Positions 26,501 through 39,100 of a DNA stretch of 64,000 bases are shown in pieces. Source of the DNA: Trichopria drosophilae. Its lineage: Eukaryota > Arthropoda > Insecta > Hymenoptera > Diapriidae. The DNA lies in assembly GCA_030407085.1 (NCBI GenBank), contig CM059582.1:24255001-24319000 (forward strand), read 5' to 3'. The notes beneath the pieces were generated by a model. The model saw nothing but the letters and a program-made list of their open reading frames with translations. It did no database searches and was not told the DNA's origin. The position numbers and the translations under genes are program-made. Every line of letters begins with the position of its first letter. Positions within the stretch are counted from its first letter, which is position 1.

Positions 26501-26926
26501 TGGAGTTGAAGATTCATCCGGGTCATGATCATGATCACCCGTGCTGTGATCTGAGCTTTTGTGTTCATCTGTACTTGTATGGTAACCTGCAGGAAATCAA
26601 TACTTTTCTATTTATTTGGATCAATGATAATAAAGTGACAATCAATAAGGTTATGACAACTTCATAACGCTATTACAAATATAATGTTTACTTTAACAAT
26701 TTTACGCAGTAAATATATTTGGGATACAGTACATACCTGAAGCTGTTATGATGAAGGAACTACTGATAATCGAAAGAATGAGTAAAATGATCATACGATA
26801 ATCCATATTCCAATATCTAGATTTTCTGAAATTATACTTCCATTTTACATATGAACAATGGTATTGCAATAACAATAAATTATTATTTCATATTACTCAC
26901 CTTGCATCGTGATAATTTTTGTCCAT
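20590..26926 (-). CDS. Neprilysin-like M13 pseudoenzyme, gene B (complete)
   Basis: Eleven coding exons join in phase to 837 aa: 26901-26926, 26737-26825, 26340-26586, 26148-26278, 25779-26018, 25464-25681, 25095-25280, 24508-25008, 24140-24434, 23526-23770, 20590-20925. The start MDKNYHDA precedes a membrane segment ILLILSIISSSFIITA (type II anchor). A Thr/Pro/Ser-rich stalk of about 110 residues with an HDHDPD patch follows. The ectodomain has CETEKC, PCTNFYGYVCGGF, LGGFP, KYPSIPW and a C-terminal cysteine. The zinc site is destroyed: the HExxH position reads ILATH followed by AWDD; the ExxAD Glu is Ser (VSNIAD); NAxY is replaced by QLLY; the final Trp is Leu (CRML). The frame is intact, so it is probably an expressed non-catalytic membrane protein, perhaps binding peptides. 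The donor after exon 7 (GTTCGT) is weak, so that junction is the least certain. A 2.6-kb intron holds a MITE. Confidence 0.92.
22434..22505 (+). repeat. Partial copy of the CACTGAGAGAAAT MITE
   Basis: It begins cactgagagaaatgttt, as the full element at 22751 does, and shares a ttaacagttaagctaagaga-type block with the inner right part of that element. It has no right end. It lies in the last intron of gene B. Confidence 0.65.
22751..23139. mobile_element. Tc1/mariner-type MITE in the last intron of gene B
   Basis: The element is 389 bp. Its inverted ends begin cactgagagaaat on each strand and it is flanked by TA on both sides, the target duplication of Tc1/mariner elements. It has no transposase. 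The interior repeats the ttacagtta and gaatttagatt motifs found in the partial neighbour copy. Confidence 0.8.
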
Positions 26927-27823
26927 AATCAAGCAATACCCAAAAATCGATAAGAAATTAATAGAAAGTAACACAGCAATTTATTGGTATGCTCTTTACT
27001 ATTTCTTTCAAATGTACTGGGTTTCTTCTCTGTTTGAAACCCAGAGACTTTGTGCATGTTGGAACTTTCCGGTTATAGAAAATCATTCTATTGTAAACAT
27101 TGGACGCCGAAGGCATTGTCTAGTTTACATGTGCCGCAAGTTACACAATGCGTTTTTTTGTAAGTGAAAATTATCATAATTTTCTATCACACATTTTATT
27201 ATTATTTAGATTTGGCCGTATTGATAAATAGATTTATTTCATTCAATTTTAAGCGGGATGATAACAGATCGATATAATTTGAAATAAATATGAAAGTATT
27301 ATTTCTGAACAATGATAGATTATCTTAATGACATATTGTGTTGAATAGTAACTTCCTCCCTTTTTCTATTGATCCGTAATTTTGTCTGACACTTTACGAC
27401 GGAAGTATTGTCAAATTTATCGAATGAATTTCGTTCTAAAGCACTTATTTGTTATGAATAATAGCATGATTAATAGCAATCAAATGAAAAATCGTATTCA
27501 GAAATCTTAGAGCGAATTATTCAACATACTAAACTAATTTTAAATACTTTTTGTGCAGATAATTTATTAATGATTTATCCATTAATCTACCCTGTTTTAA
27601 ATGTATTCTGAAATATACGGCAAGATTTTAGGGAAAATTGAATTATGGCTTCATTTTTCAAAATTTATGTAATTTATTTCATCCAATTTTTGCGGTTACA
27701 ATTGTTACAATTAGTTACATGCTTAATTCATATGTTACGGATCGCTTCGAAGAGTCGTACGTTACTTTTAAATAAATACATTTTTATAAATCATTTAACT
27801 GAAACTAATTTATATTTGTCTAA
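26927..27823. other. Spacer between genes B and C
   Basis: A 0.9-kb AT-rich spacer holding the gene B promoter and gene C 3' UTR. No additional exon and no strong promoter motif could be assigned. Confidence 0.5.
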
Positions 27824-30797
27824 TTACAAAAGACGACACTTCTTTACTGGATTCATTACTGATTTTGAGGGACAATTAAAGTCTCTCGAGAATTCAGGTA
27901 CATTGGAGAACGCTCCAAGTACTCTGGCTAGACCGGGGCTGCGAATTCCCAAAGTATTGCGTCTGTAATGTTGCCAGCTGTACTTGTAACAATGCATATT
28001 AGCTGCACTAATCCAAAATAATTGCCGAGGATTGTATGGTAATCCAGGAAGGGAATGTTCATTTCCATGGCGTTTAATCCAATTGTCGTATGCGTGATAA
28101 GCTGCCGTTAAACCAACATGATCGGCAATGTTTGATACCTCCGTATGTAAGCCGTCAAGCTAGAATTAAGATCGGGTATTAATTTCGATAAAATTTAGGA
28201 AAATAAGAGATTATAAAAATGCATACTTTTGCCCCTGGCATACTAATTTGATTGTATTGATGAATGTAACATCCAGATCGTTTATGGTATTCTTTTTTGG
28301 TTTGCCTATCCCACCAGTCAATGTTGTTGCCATCTTTGTCGTAGTATCGTCCCGTATCATCCCAAGAATGTGTTGCCAACATACCAGTCAAAGTGGCAAT
28401 TGTTGCGTAGTTCATGTAATATGGCCTGTCTTTGTCGTAGAATGGTTTTTGCAAAAATCCAGCTGGAATCTCTGAAAACGGATAATACAGTGCGATTAAA
28501 GAATTCTTAATTGCTTCAATATGAAGAATTGGATTAACCATTTCATATGATCTTACCAATTGCATTCTCCCTAAAGTAATATAATAAATTCTTAATATTG
28601 GCGACTGTTCCATGAGTGGCCCAGTTTTCTTTGTCTACTGGTTGACCTAACTTTGCGTATTGTTTGGCCATATAAAAGTGACTTATGTTGAGCACGGTCA
28701 TAAGATTGTAAGTGTCGTTCGTTTGAACATCTTTGTAATACGAATTAAGTTTTTCATCTTCGAGCAACTCAGTTGGATAAGCCAAAAACATTTTTATAGA
28801 ATTTAATTTCTCTATTGCAGTCATTTTTACCTTCTCGGACATGAAGTTGTTCTGCAAAAATATATTGTATAAAAAATTATTATATGATTGATGCAAATAG
28901 TAATCTCACGTTTTGTAAAAGATTTAGAAGCTCGTGTTTGACATCATCTGCTATTTCATTAACGTGACTTTTGTCGTTGTTGTTGAAGTACTTCCGCGCA
29001 TAAAGTGCTCCAACAGCCAATGGGAAGTGTTCCGTAGTGGACAAAACGCATTCCTTCCATTTTGGAATCATGTAAACTGATCGGTACCTTCTGTGCATGA
29101 AATTGTTCAGAATACTTTGGTACTGAGCTAATCTTATACGTATTGGCCAGTTGTTCAGGTATGGCAATGAAGCATAGATTACTCCGATCATCATAGCATT
29201 CATCTGAATCCTTTTTGGAGTGGCAGCTAATAATTTTTCCAATCGGTTAAAATACCTCGTTGCTAGCACATTTACAGTTTCATTTGGGCCAATAGCGACT
29301 TTCGGTTTGATAATTTTATTAATGTACTCCAGCCAAGGTAAGCTCGGGTACTTATCCTCCAGTTCTTGGATTGTCATCAAATTTTGAACTTCTTCTGTCG
29401 ATGGAGGTGACTTCTCTAATGACTGTAGAACAAAATTTAATTGTGAGTGATCACGTTATAGCAGAGGAAATATCATACCTTTCCTATTTTGTCTAAGAGA
29501 TCAATTGCGTCAATCATTTCCCTTCTTTGCACAGAATTGAACTGCTGTCCAAGTGTACTCATAATTTTCGTAGTAACGTCCAGAATAAAACTTCGAAAAA
29601 AAAATATTAAATTACGTTGCCCACTTGTTACAAATTCTGGATAAATCTTATGCATCATCGATTCTCCTATCTGAAAAATTTGATTCCTTCAAGCGGTTTA
29701 GTTAATTACTCATAGCGAATATTTTAGTAACTTACGTTTATCCTGTACATCGAACTATTTTTCACGTCTGGTTGCACAGTCACAGATATGAAACCTTGGT
29801 GGTTGAATCCCATGTCATTAATTTTTTCTGCAGTCTGAAGCCAATCGAATCCCTCTTCATTCCAAGTATTTCCTTGTAACAATGGCCATCCACCAAGATC
29901 TTGCATAAGTTTGAGCAATGTTCGGATACCCTCGTCGTGAAGTAAATTTTCTATATCATAGTTGCAAATTTACTTCTTTACAGATTTAAAATGGTTTAAT
30001 AATATAAGTTAACACTGTACCTATCATACAATTCTTGTAGAATGTTCTCGTAATGTTAAAAACTTGCGGATCAGTCGAAACGTGATCTGATTTTAATATA
30101 TCCGCTAATCTTTTATGAACATTTTCCTGGACAACGCTGTAAGTGTCAATTCCAAACCTACCGAATGCTGATATATTTTGATAAAATCCTCCGCAAACGT
30201 AAGTATAAAAATTTTGACATGGGTTTACCGTTCGGTCCATATTGCTCCATATGTCGGTCGCTGATAAATTTAAATATTTTGGTCAGTTATTAAAAAATGT
30301 TGTTTATTACCGTAATTGCATATTCGAAAGAAAAATAACAAACCAAGGTTTATGCATGTTTCCGTTTCGCAAAGTCCATCAGATTTCGTTGAAACAGACG
30401 CATTCTCTGGTTCTTCCGTGTCGGAAGTTGTAAAACTTCCTATAAAAACCAAAATTACATAAAAAATATAACATTCCCAGTGATTTGTTCATATTTTACT
30501 GTCTTCTCGTAAAAAATATCACGAAATGTTAAATGCTCACCTGAGTTGGCAACTGAATGTTGAATTAAACATGATAGTATCACTAATATAGTTGCAATAT
30601 TGTTAATTGTAATTCTATTCCATTTCCTGAAAATGTATAAGAAGCGATTTTACTTTTTGCAAATCATTTTAGCCTGAGAAAGTGTCATTTCTCCTTATTG
30701 TTTATAGTTTACTAATAAAATGTTTACGATTTGTAAACAGGAAATTATATTTACTTAATTTTACTTACAATCGACATTTGTGGACTAACGCTGTCAT
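27824..30797 (-). CDS. Neprilysin-like M13 pseudoenzyme, gene C (complete)
   Basis: Ten coding exons join in phase to 748 aa: 30769-30797, 30541-30626, 30344-30439, 30021-30260, 29736-29950, 29479-29670, 28910-29422, 28557-28851, 28227-28471, 27824-28159. The start MTALVHKCRLK is followed by a hydrophobic anchor (IATILVILSCLI), then a short stalk of about 35 residues, CETETC, NPCQNFYTYVCGGF, LGGWP and KYPSLPW. The HExxH position reads MLATH (then SWDD), ExxAD reads VSNIAD with Ser for Glu, NAxY is lost (NLLYYF), and the C-terminus is CRLL instead of CxxW. Exon sizes from the zinc-site region to the end equal those of gene B. The ATG lies about 5.3 kb from gene D's stop, and the stop lies 0.9 kb from gene B's start. 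It is probably a membrane-bound non-catalytic relative. Confidence 0.92.
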
Positions 30798-32525
30798 ATT
30801 TAATATATTTTCACTCAAACTGTGTATTGTAAGAAATAAATATCGACGTGCAATATGTGGCAGTTCATACAAGAATTGCCAAATGATCTCTTTTTGCGAT
30901 ATGTCTACCCCCACTTAAAAATAAAATCCAGAGATGGGTAAATCCTGGTCTTTTGTTTTGGAATTACTAGTAACATACGGAAAATACGCAAATACTGATA
31001 AGATTAAATTGATAGTCATTGAAGCTATACATGATATTATCCTAGTATTTCATAAAAAATTAACAAAATCATGTATTAATTATTATTATTATTGTTAATA
31101 ACAGAACTTGTCGAAAGCAACTCATTAAAGAGTTAAAATCATGTGGCCTCCCCATTTACGTTTTAAATGTTTCGTACTCATCAATGCACTTCCTTCTTTG
31201 TGGTAAAGAATGAAATCAATTGTTGTGCAATAAAGTAATGTTCAAAATGACGCACTGATTTCGGACATTTCAACAAAATAATAAATATGAAAGTATACCT
31301 ATAAACTCATTTACGTATTATCCAAAAGCACCAGAACATTTTAAAAATACAAAAAGAAAAAAAGAACGAAGCCCGCCATTCATGGCGATACGGGGTTCTG
31401 CAGGATACAGAAATCAAAAAAATTATTTTACATTATTTAAGATGGATAATTTGTCAATGGTTTGCAGACTTTTTATTCGCCAGAATGCATCCTAATTTCA
31501 GATACTTTAAGCCATGATTCAAACTCTAAATTCGCGACTGCAAAGATCTAAAGATACAAATTTTTATAGAAATTAAACCATTTTTCGATCTTGCTTTTGC
31601 CATATTGGGTCCTTCATTGTGAAGTTTGAAAATCCAATTTCAAATTCGGATTCAACGACTTGAAAAACCATGATTTAACAAATTGCAGTCAAATCGATGA
31701 AGTATAAACATGTTTTTTTTTGTAAATGTGTCATGTGTTTTTTGTTCTAAGTGTTAATTGCTTTTAAGTACATCGTTGAATATAATGATATTGAAATGTA
31801 ATGGATATTCTTTTGGGTTACCAGAACTTTATTTTGATTTAGATTTTTTTTCGTTGATGTTTTATTAATAATATAATTTTCGTTCCAAAAAATTATTTAC
31901 AAATATTTAAATTAATAAAATCAGGAAATACGTTTTTATTAGTAGAAGTGTAATAATTGATAAAAGCAAACAATTTCTTTTTTATTTTGATTTATAAACG
32001 ACTCTAATGACTGTTTGCATAAATGCCGCTCCGTCATAACGATAATGAGGAGAACGAAACTAATAGTCGCAATAGTGATAACAAAATATGTAATAATAGG
32101 AAAAATTCATCAAATTGTGGCTAAAAGATAGGCTACGCCTATTTACGTTAAAAGGAATTCCATGAAACTTTTAAATTTTGGCTTTCAAAACATTTTTTTG
32201 TCAAGGCACCCTTTACCATTACACTTCTGAGGCCATGATATTCAAAAAAAGTGAAGCAATTCATTGCTTAATAGAGTTAGTTATATTTATAAATAAATAA
32301 AATGTTTTTTGAATTCAAAGCATTTAGAAAATTCTCCGGACAATGAAAACATACCTAGTAATGTATTTTTTTCTAAATTCAGAATTCCATATTATAAATC
32401 TTTGCAAACATTCCCTGGACAAAAATTCTTATTTAAGAATGAAAGGCCCTAACATTCAGTATCAAAAGTTTAATGTTATCGAGTTAAAACTTGGGAAGGG
32501 AGTGCATGCGTAGTATATAGTTTTA
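30798..32525. other. Intergenic 5' flank of gene C with one dispersed repeat
   Basis: No gene was seen. The stretch 31590-31690 is an inverted member of the repeat described at 12240-12850: its reverse complement reads ggtttttcaagtcgttgaat, then a ttttcaaactt..aatg block and a cgaaaaatgg end. Confidence 0.5.
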
Positions 32526-33154
32526 AGGTGGTTAGACCCCAGAATATCATAGGTTGACGAAAAATATTTAATAACATTTCCAAGAGTTTAATTTTCATTA
32601 TTAATAAAATTGTTGAAAAGTGAAAGCATTATTCTTCTTGAAAAAAAAAATTGAAATGTGCAAAAATAATTTGATAAGCCACTTTTGTTATTGATTCAAA
32701 TTTTTTCTTCTCCGCTGTTAAGAATTTTGTAAAAATGAACGGATTTTAACGAATGGAAGTTTATTTTTTTAAGATTCTTTGTCTGATCACGAAAATTACT
32801 CAAAATTCGTTAAAAGTAGTAGTTCTTTTTTTAAAATAAATAGAGATCATTTATCGTTGGCTTCGGAAATTTCAAAATACCTGCGGTAAAGTTGTAGAGA
32901 ATCTTTTTCTCGAAAAAATAAGCCATGATTCGTTAAAATCCGTTCATTTTTAAAAAATTCTTAAAAGCGGAGAAGGCAAAATTTGAAAAAATAACAAAAG
33001 TGTCTTAATAAATTATGTTTGCACATTTAAATTTTTTATCAAGAAGAATAATGCTTTCACTTTTCAACAATATTATTAATAATGAAAATTAAATTCTTGG
33101 AAACGTTATTAAATATTTTTCGTCAACATATGACATTATGGGTTCTAACTACCT
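32526..33154. mobile_element. Long-hairpin MITE flanked by TA
   Basis: Two inverted arms of about 230 bases (32526-32757 and 32922-33154) surround a core of about 165 bases. The ends begin aggtggttaga and, on the other strand, aggtagttaga, and TA lies immediately outside each end. The arms agree through most of their length, for example gttgacgaaaaatatttaat and gaacggattttaacgaat. There is no coding capacity. End structure and TA flanks suggest a Tc1/mariner-type foldback MITE. Confidence 0.85.
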
Positions 33155-33739
33155 TAGGTTTTAGGATAAGATTTCTGAAAATATTCTCAAGAGAATATAA
33201 CAAGCTTTATTACATAACAAAAATATGCAAATAATATATTATAAGAAAACATAACATATAAATCTTGCATTAGATTATTTTGATACATGAAAATCGATCT
33301 TGATTGCGGAAAATTATAGCCCGGAAAACATAAACATTGATCATTGGTAAGAAGGCTCTATTTAAAAAGTGAAATGTCGATAAAGTGATAGCACCTGAAC
33401 ACTACAAATTTGTTAAAAGTTGTACTAAAACCATAAAGTTGTGATGATGCCAACAATAAAGAGAGATGCGAGAGCAAAATAAGTTTCTCGCATTCTGAGC
33501 GCAAAATACTATTTTTGGCCTTGAACATCAAAATAATTTATTATCTGATATATTTATCCAGGATAGCTATATCAACCTTCTAACAACCCTGTGATTTTGT
33601 GGCTCACAAAAAATGTTTCCAATAAAAAAGATTGAACATCAAATTCCATATGCTCTGATTAGATCGTCCGATCCAAGAAGAAAAGTTTTCAATTTAAATT
33701 TATAAAGTTAAATCAATAATAATGATAACATCCATTATG

Positions 33740-34110
33740 TCATATAATAATGCTCTAGCTGACTGTGCTGTCATCGATTATCGGCTATAACCGAATCAAA
33801 TCATTTTGGGATACGGCTAATGACCGCTACTGGGCGGTTGTTTAGTGCACAATGTCCATCCCCGTTCTTAAAGATCACAGTAATAAAACCTTCATTCCAT
33901 ACCGACCAAAATATGTATTTAGATAAGAAAGAGTTGAACAATTCGAGCAATGAGTTTGTAGAGAAATCGCACAATTTTTAATAATAATTGCTGGAATGCC
34001 ATCGGAACTGAGCGTGCAGGTTTGCTAATGTAATAGCCATCATCTCTTCATGCGAGGCTGGATAATCTTCCACAATATTGTAACAGACCTAGCTCTCCTA
34101 CACGAAATTG
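33740..34110 (-). mobile_element. Decayed LINE reverse-transcriptase fragment
   Basis: Minus-strand frames contain VIFKNGDGH, then NNRPVAVISRIPK, a stop and FDSVI. This is the familiar order (P-I-F-K-x-G-D, then N-Y-R-P, then S-x-I-P-K-x-F) of the reverse-transcriptase fingers in CR1/Jockey-type LINEs, preceded by an SSDGIPAIIIKNCA segment in a shifted frame. Several stops and frameshifts make it a fossil. Confidence 0.7.
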
Positions 34111-35469
34111 GAACATGACGCATCAGAATAAATTGAGTCAAAATGGTCGTTAAATAAGCCATCCCGGGAAGATTTCATGAATAATAACCACCGTAAATAT
34201 CGAGAAGGAATATCAACACCGTTCAATATTGTGTAAGTACTTCTCGAAACGCAATTTGGATGTCTTCAAACAATTTACACGCAGTTGCTTAAATGCAATG
34301 TAACTCATTTGCACACTGTTAACTTCCACTTTTTATGTGCAGCTTTCTTCTCCAAAAGTCTTTTAAATCTTAGTCATATCAAGATGGAAAATGAGAAGAA
34401 GCAATACACATTAATGGAGCGTATTTTGAGATATATTTATTTAAAACTGAATAAAAATTAGAAATAGACAACTCGAAATTATCCGAGAACAAGACCTGCT
34501 TCCAAGCAATCAACCAAACTCCTTTCCATCTCATTAAAGTTTTCTTGAAATTCAATGAGACAAAATCAAAGTTAATTTTCTGTGGATGTATAGATATGTT
34601 ATCTAAAAGGTTTTTCAGTAAAAAATGGGGTGCACCAATAAAAAAAATGCATTATGACCTTTAACAACCTTGAAAATTCCCATACAGCACAGACATTGCA
34701 AATATGTAACGGTTATGTTGCAGGAATGTAAAAATGTCCGGCTTCATAACCATTATATATCAGTAACGTATTTGGTATGTAACAAAATATTTTGTGCTGT
34801 CTGGGTTGACATCAAGTTTATCCAGTCAATGTGATCAACCCTTTTATAATTCATTGACTTTTCTAACGCGATATTATGTTACCATGAAAAACACGTCATC
34901 TTGGAAAAAATACGTTAGATTGTTTTTTTTAGACATTTAACCTTCATTTTTTACGTTTGCAAAGTCGCATAGGCAATTTTTTCATAAGACAAATTTTATG
35001 TAAAATTTTCGCTCTTTTGATTGCCGAGGTCGAAAAAGGGTATTGCCCTTAAAAAAAACGAAGGTGACCTAGAAGATAATCGACAACGTCAAATGCAAGG
35101 TCTGCATTAGATCCAGCGCCAAAAGTTACTACTGAAATTACCTTAACCTGGGTAAAAAATATTTGATATAAAAACTTATACACGTGCTCCGATAACTTTT
35201 GGCCACCATGTATAATTAAGGGATCGGTGAAAGTATTCTTTGGTTTCTTCTGGGATTAATAAGTCCTTTCCGAAGACCATTTTCTAGATACAAAATCTAC
35301 AAGATGCGATATCAGTTAACCTTATCTTGAGAGTGTTGATTTAGACGGCAGTGTCCTGTTAAGGAACTGGTTACTCCTTTGCAGTTTTCCTATTGAAGTT
35401 GATGACTACCATGGTTCTAACTTTGTATAACTGAATTTGTTGTGGGGTTTATCATTGTTTCCCAGTTCC
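34111..35469. other. Intergenic, no gene recognised
   Basis: AT-rich with short, disconnected open frames only. Parts may be further decayed LINE sequence, but no motif could be supported. Confidence 0.35.
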
Positions 35470-35900
35470 TTTTTGCTTCTTTTGTTATTGAGTAAGTTGC
35501 TTCTTCGCTTTCTTAGAAGAAATTCCTAAAGCAGGTTCCAGACTAATAAATTGTCTCTTGGCACCTGACTTGGCAAGTTTATCAGCTTCTTTATTGCCTT
35601 TATTTCCTGCGTATCCTTTAACCCACTTTAGCACCACCTCATCGTGGTTTCGAATAAGGCTATTCAGGGCGATTATGCAGCCTTTTACTAGTCTGGAGTT
35701 TATTTCTAATGCCTCCAGTGTCATTTAGATTGCTAGACTATTTGTAGAGATGTTGATAATGTAGTTTTTGTACGTTTTATACAAATTAATCAGCACACAC
35801 CCACTTATGGCCATTAGTTCAGCCTGAAAGATGCTTGTGGCATGTTCAGGAGTGCTTCCAGGGCAATTGTCGGAGTTGAGGCAATCGATGTCGTTCGCCC
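35470..35900 (-). mobile_element. Decayed LINE RNase H domain
   Basis: The minus strand reads SIFQAELMAISG, then TNSLAI, one stop, and then an 79-codon frame containing EALEINSRLV, VVLKWVKGYAGNKGNKEA and DKLAKSGA. This is the usual layout of the RNase H domain found after the reverse transcriptase in many insect LINEs (F-Q-A-E, then W-V-x-G-H-x-G-x-x-G-N-E-x-A-D). The His of that motif is Tyr here and one stop interrupts the domain, so it is not functional. The polymerase part is absent, so this is an isolated fragment. Confidence 0.75.
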
Positions 35901-36119
35901 TACTGAAGAGTACAATATGACGGAATAGACGGAAGTAGCAACAAATAAGTATTTATTTACCTAACTGAAAATAAATAATATTCCGGATTTCAGATTGTAT
36001 GATACTTATTTATCTGCATAAAATTTTATTTGTTCTATATTACAAGCAACAATTAAATGTTAAATGAATTATAATAACCTGATCAAGGTTTAAGCATACG
36101 TAAATATAAAAATAAAACT

Positions 36120-39100
36120 TTACAGAAGTTGACATCTAGTGTTAGGGTTCATTTTTGTGTGTCGTGGGCAATTAAAATCTTTTCCAAACTCTGGCATATT
36201 AGTAAAACTGCCAAGAGTACGAATTTTGTCTGAACTGTAATTGTTAAGTACACTACTTTTGTCGTGCGGCCAATTGTACTCATGACAATACATATTTGCT
36301 GCACTTATCCAAAACAACTGCTGAGGTGTAAGTGGAAGAGCAGGTAGAGAAATGTCTATTCCATCACGTTTTATCCTCTGTAGATATGCATAATACGCGG
36401 CAGTCAAACCTGCGTGATCTGCAATGTTGGCATTTTCCATTTGAAATCCTTCGCCCTGAAAATAAAAAACAAAACATTGTAAATTCTCGGAAAATTAGAT
36501 TCGTTCTGTAGCTAAATTCTACTCAATTGTCAATAGTATGTGATGTTTTGCCGACTCGTAGAGAATCGGCATATTTGCATGATATAATAAGAAACATACT
36601 TTATTTCCTGAAGAATTTATTTCATTGTGTTGTTTAATATAGCATGCTGCTCTTCTTTGATATGCTATTTTAGTATGTTCATCCCACCAATCGCTGTTTT
36701 GGCCAGTTGCATTATAAGATCGTCCTAAATCATCCCAGGAATGAGTCAATAACGTACCATACAATGTACCAAGCGAAGCATAGTTCACATAATTTGGTAC
36801 ATTTTTGTCAACGTATGGAAATTGCAAAAGGGCAGTTGGTATCTCTGAAAATATGCATTAAAATTACATATATTGTATCTATTCTATCTAAATGCTTATT
36901 CTAGGTATTAAGGCGATGGTGGTCTGAAATAATTATATACGAAATTCATATGACTAAAGTCGACATCGTAGTATGGAACGGTTGTTTGAGACAAAATATA
37001 GATGAATTTGGAATTTATTTTAAATACAAATGTATGATATTGGGTGTAAAACTTTGCTCCTGTTATTTCTTAAAAAATCCTAAATGTCCTAAAATTGGAG
37101 TTTATATTAAGGCAACGTATTTGTTCAAAGAACTAATAATTCGATTGTTAGCTCTAGGTAATATTACATATCTAAAAAAGAGAACAGAAGACAAATTTAC
37201 CAATGTTATTCCGCTTTAAATCAAATGTTAAGTCGGTCACATCCTTTAATACGTCGTTGCTGTCCCAATTATATTTATCCACTGTCATCCCCAAACTACT
37301 ATAATATTTCCGTAGGTTAAAGCGATTTGCTTTCAGCATCATATCAAAAATGTTGGTATTATAATGTCTGAAACAACTTCGATCACATTGTGAGTTCTCG
37401 TATCGATTGCAAATTTTTGTACAATTCATTTTTATTTCTGTGTCTTGGTAATATTCGTTAATTTTATTGTCTTCAAGAAAATTGTTCACATTCGGTAAAT
37501 GGGTACTTGTTATTTCCAGCTTATTTATTGCAGTCAATTTTGTTTTGTCTGACATCCAGCCAGTCTGTAAAGTGTAGAATGTAAGAGTGATCCAATTTCA
37601 TTTATAAATAAACACTACGTAACAGCTAAGAAATATATCTTTATTTCAAGCCATATTTTTTACTACTTTTGTTATATTATTTAAATATCTTACCTTCTTT
37701 AGACGGTTGTTCATTTCCTGTTTAACGTCTTTGAAAATATCTGATATGAACTTTCGGTCCGCTTTTCCAAAGTATTGTCTAGCATAAAGAGATCCGACTG
37801 CCACAGGGAAAGTCGCAGATGTTAATACAACACATTTTTTCCATCTAGGTATGTTTAGATATTGCATGTATTTTTCGTCAATATTTGGATTAGTAATGAA
37901 AGGGAGTGAAGCGTACATCATTCCTATGATCATAGCGTTCATCACGGTACGCTTCGGAGTGACAATCAATAATTTTTCTAAGTGAGAAAAATACTTCGGA
38001 GCCTGTACATTTGCCAAATTATTTTCGTCAATAGGATAGGCCGATTTCACCATTTTATCGATATATTTCAGCCAGGGTATAGTTGGGTATATACTTGAAA
38101 GTTCTTTAATTGTCATCAAATTGGAAACTTGTTCCTCAGGTGGCTGCTTTCTTTCGGATGCCTGAAAACGATCTTATATTTTACTACGTATAATTTAGCA
38201 AATTTAAAATTCGTTTAAATTAGTAAATTTAGCAATTATACTGAACCGTATTTACTTCAAACATATAATTTTTATATTTCAACTAAGCAAATAACTATCA
38301 ATGCTGAAGATTTTGGAAATTCTTTAATTTAATTCAAATTAATAAAAGGCAAAACATGTGAAATCATATTTTTTAATAAGTATTGTACATAACCTTAACC
38401 TATTTTTCCAAATTTTTAATCAGGATATTACGGAAGGGCAGTGGTGAGATTTTAGCTACATTAAATTACAATAACAAAAATAAATAAAAATTAATAGCCT
38501 AATTTGTCTTCATAAATTGAGTAATTCAGCTGAAGAAATAAAAAGAAAATGTTTGACAGAGTTAGACCATTTTATTTCCGGTTTAAATCACAAGTCGTTA
38601 AACTCATACGTAATTTTCTTTGAAACCGTAAACAAAACATACAAAAATGTTGAGTCAAAATTCAGGGAAACGTTTTTTAGGTACTTTCTAAAATCAAACT
38701 AAACAATGTATTTATTATTTTTGTTATGATTGTGTTTCGACATTTTAAAATTTTTCTAGTCGATTACGTTGTAAATTGATACTTCTATTGTATATAAATA
38801 TTATATTGTAATAAGAGTGGGTGAAACAAGTGATTTTCGAACCAGTGGAATGTATATTTTTATAACTCAAAAAATAATAAAATCATTTGATATTTTATTT
38901 TTTCGTAATTTATTGTTCACGTGTATTAAAAAAATAGAAAAATTACCTTTGATAATTCTTCCAAGAAATCAAGAGCATCGGTCATATCATCCGTAAACTT
39001 TTTATTTGGTTTTTCTCTATATATCATCGTATCATAATATGCCGCGTCTGATGCCATTATTTTAGCGACATCCAAAATCAGGTTGCGAAAACCGTCCCTG

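Noticed and set aside
27645..27968. 107-codon plus-strand ORF
   Set aside because: Its 3' half is the antisense shadow of the last exon of gene C.
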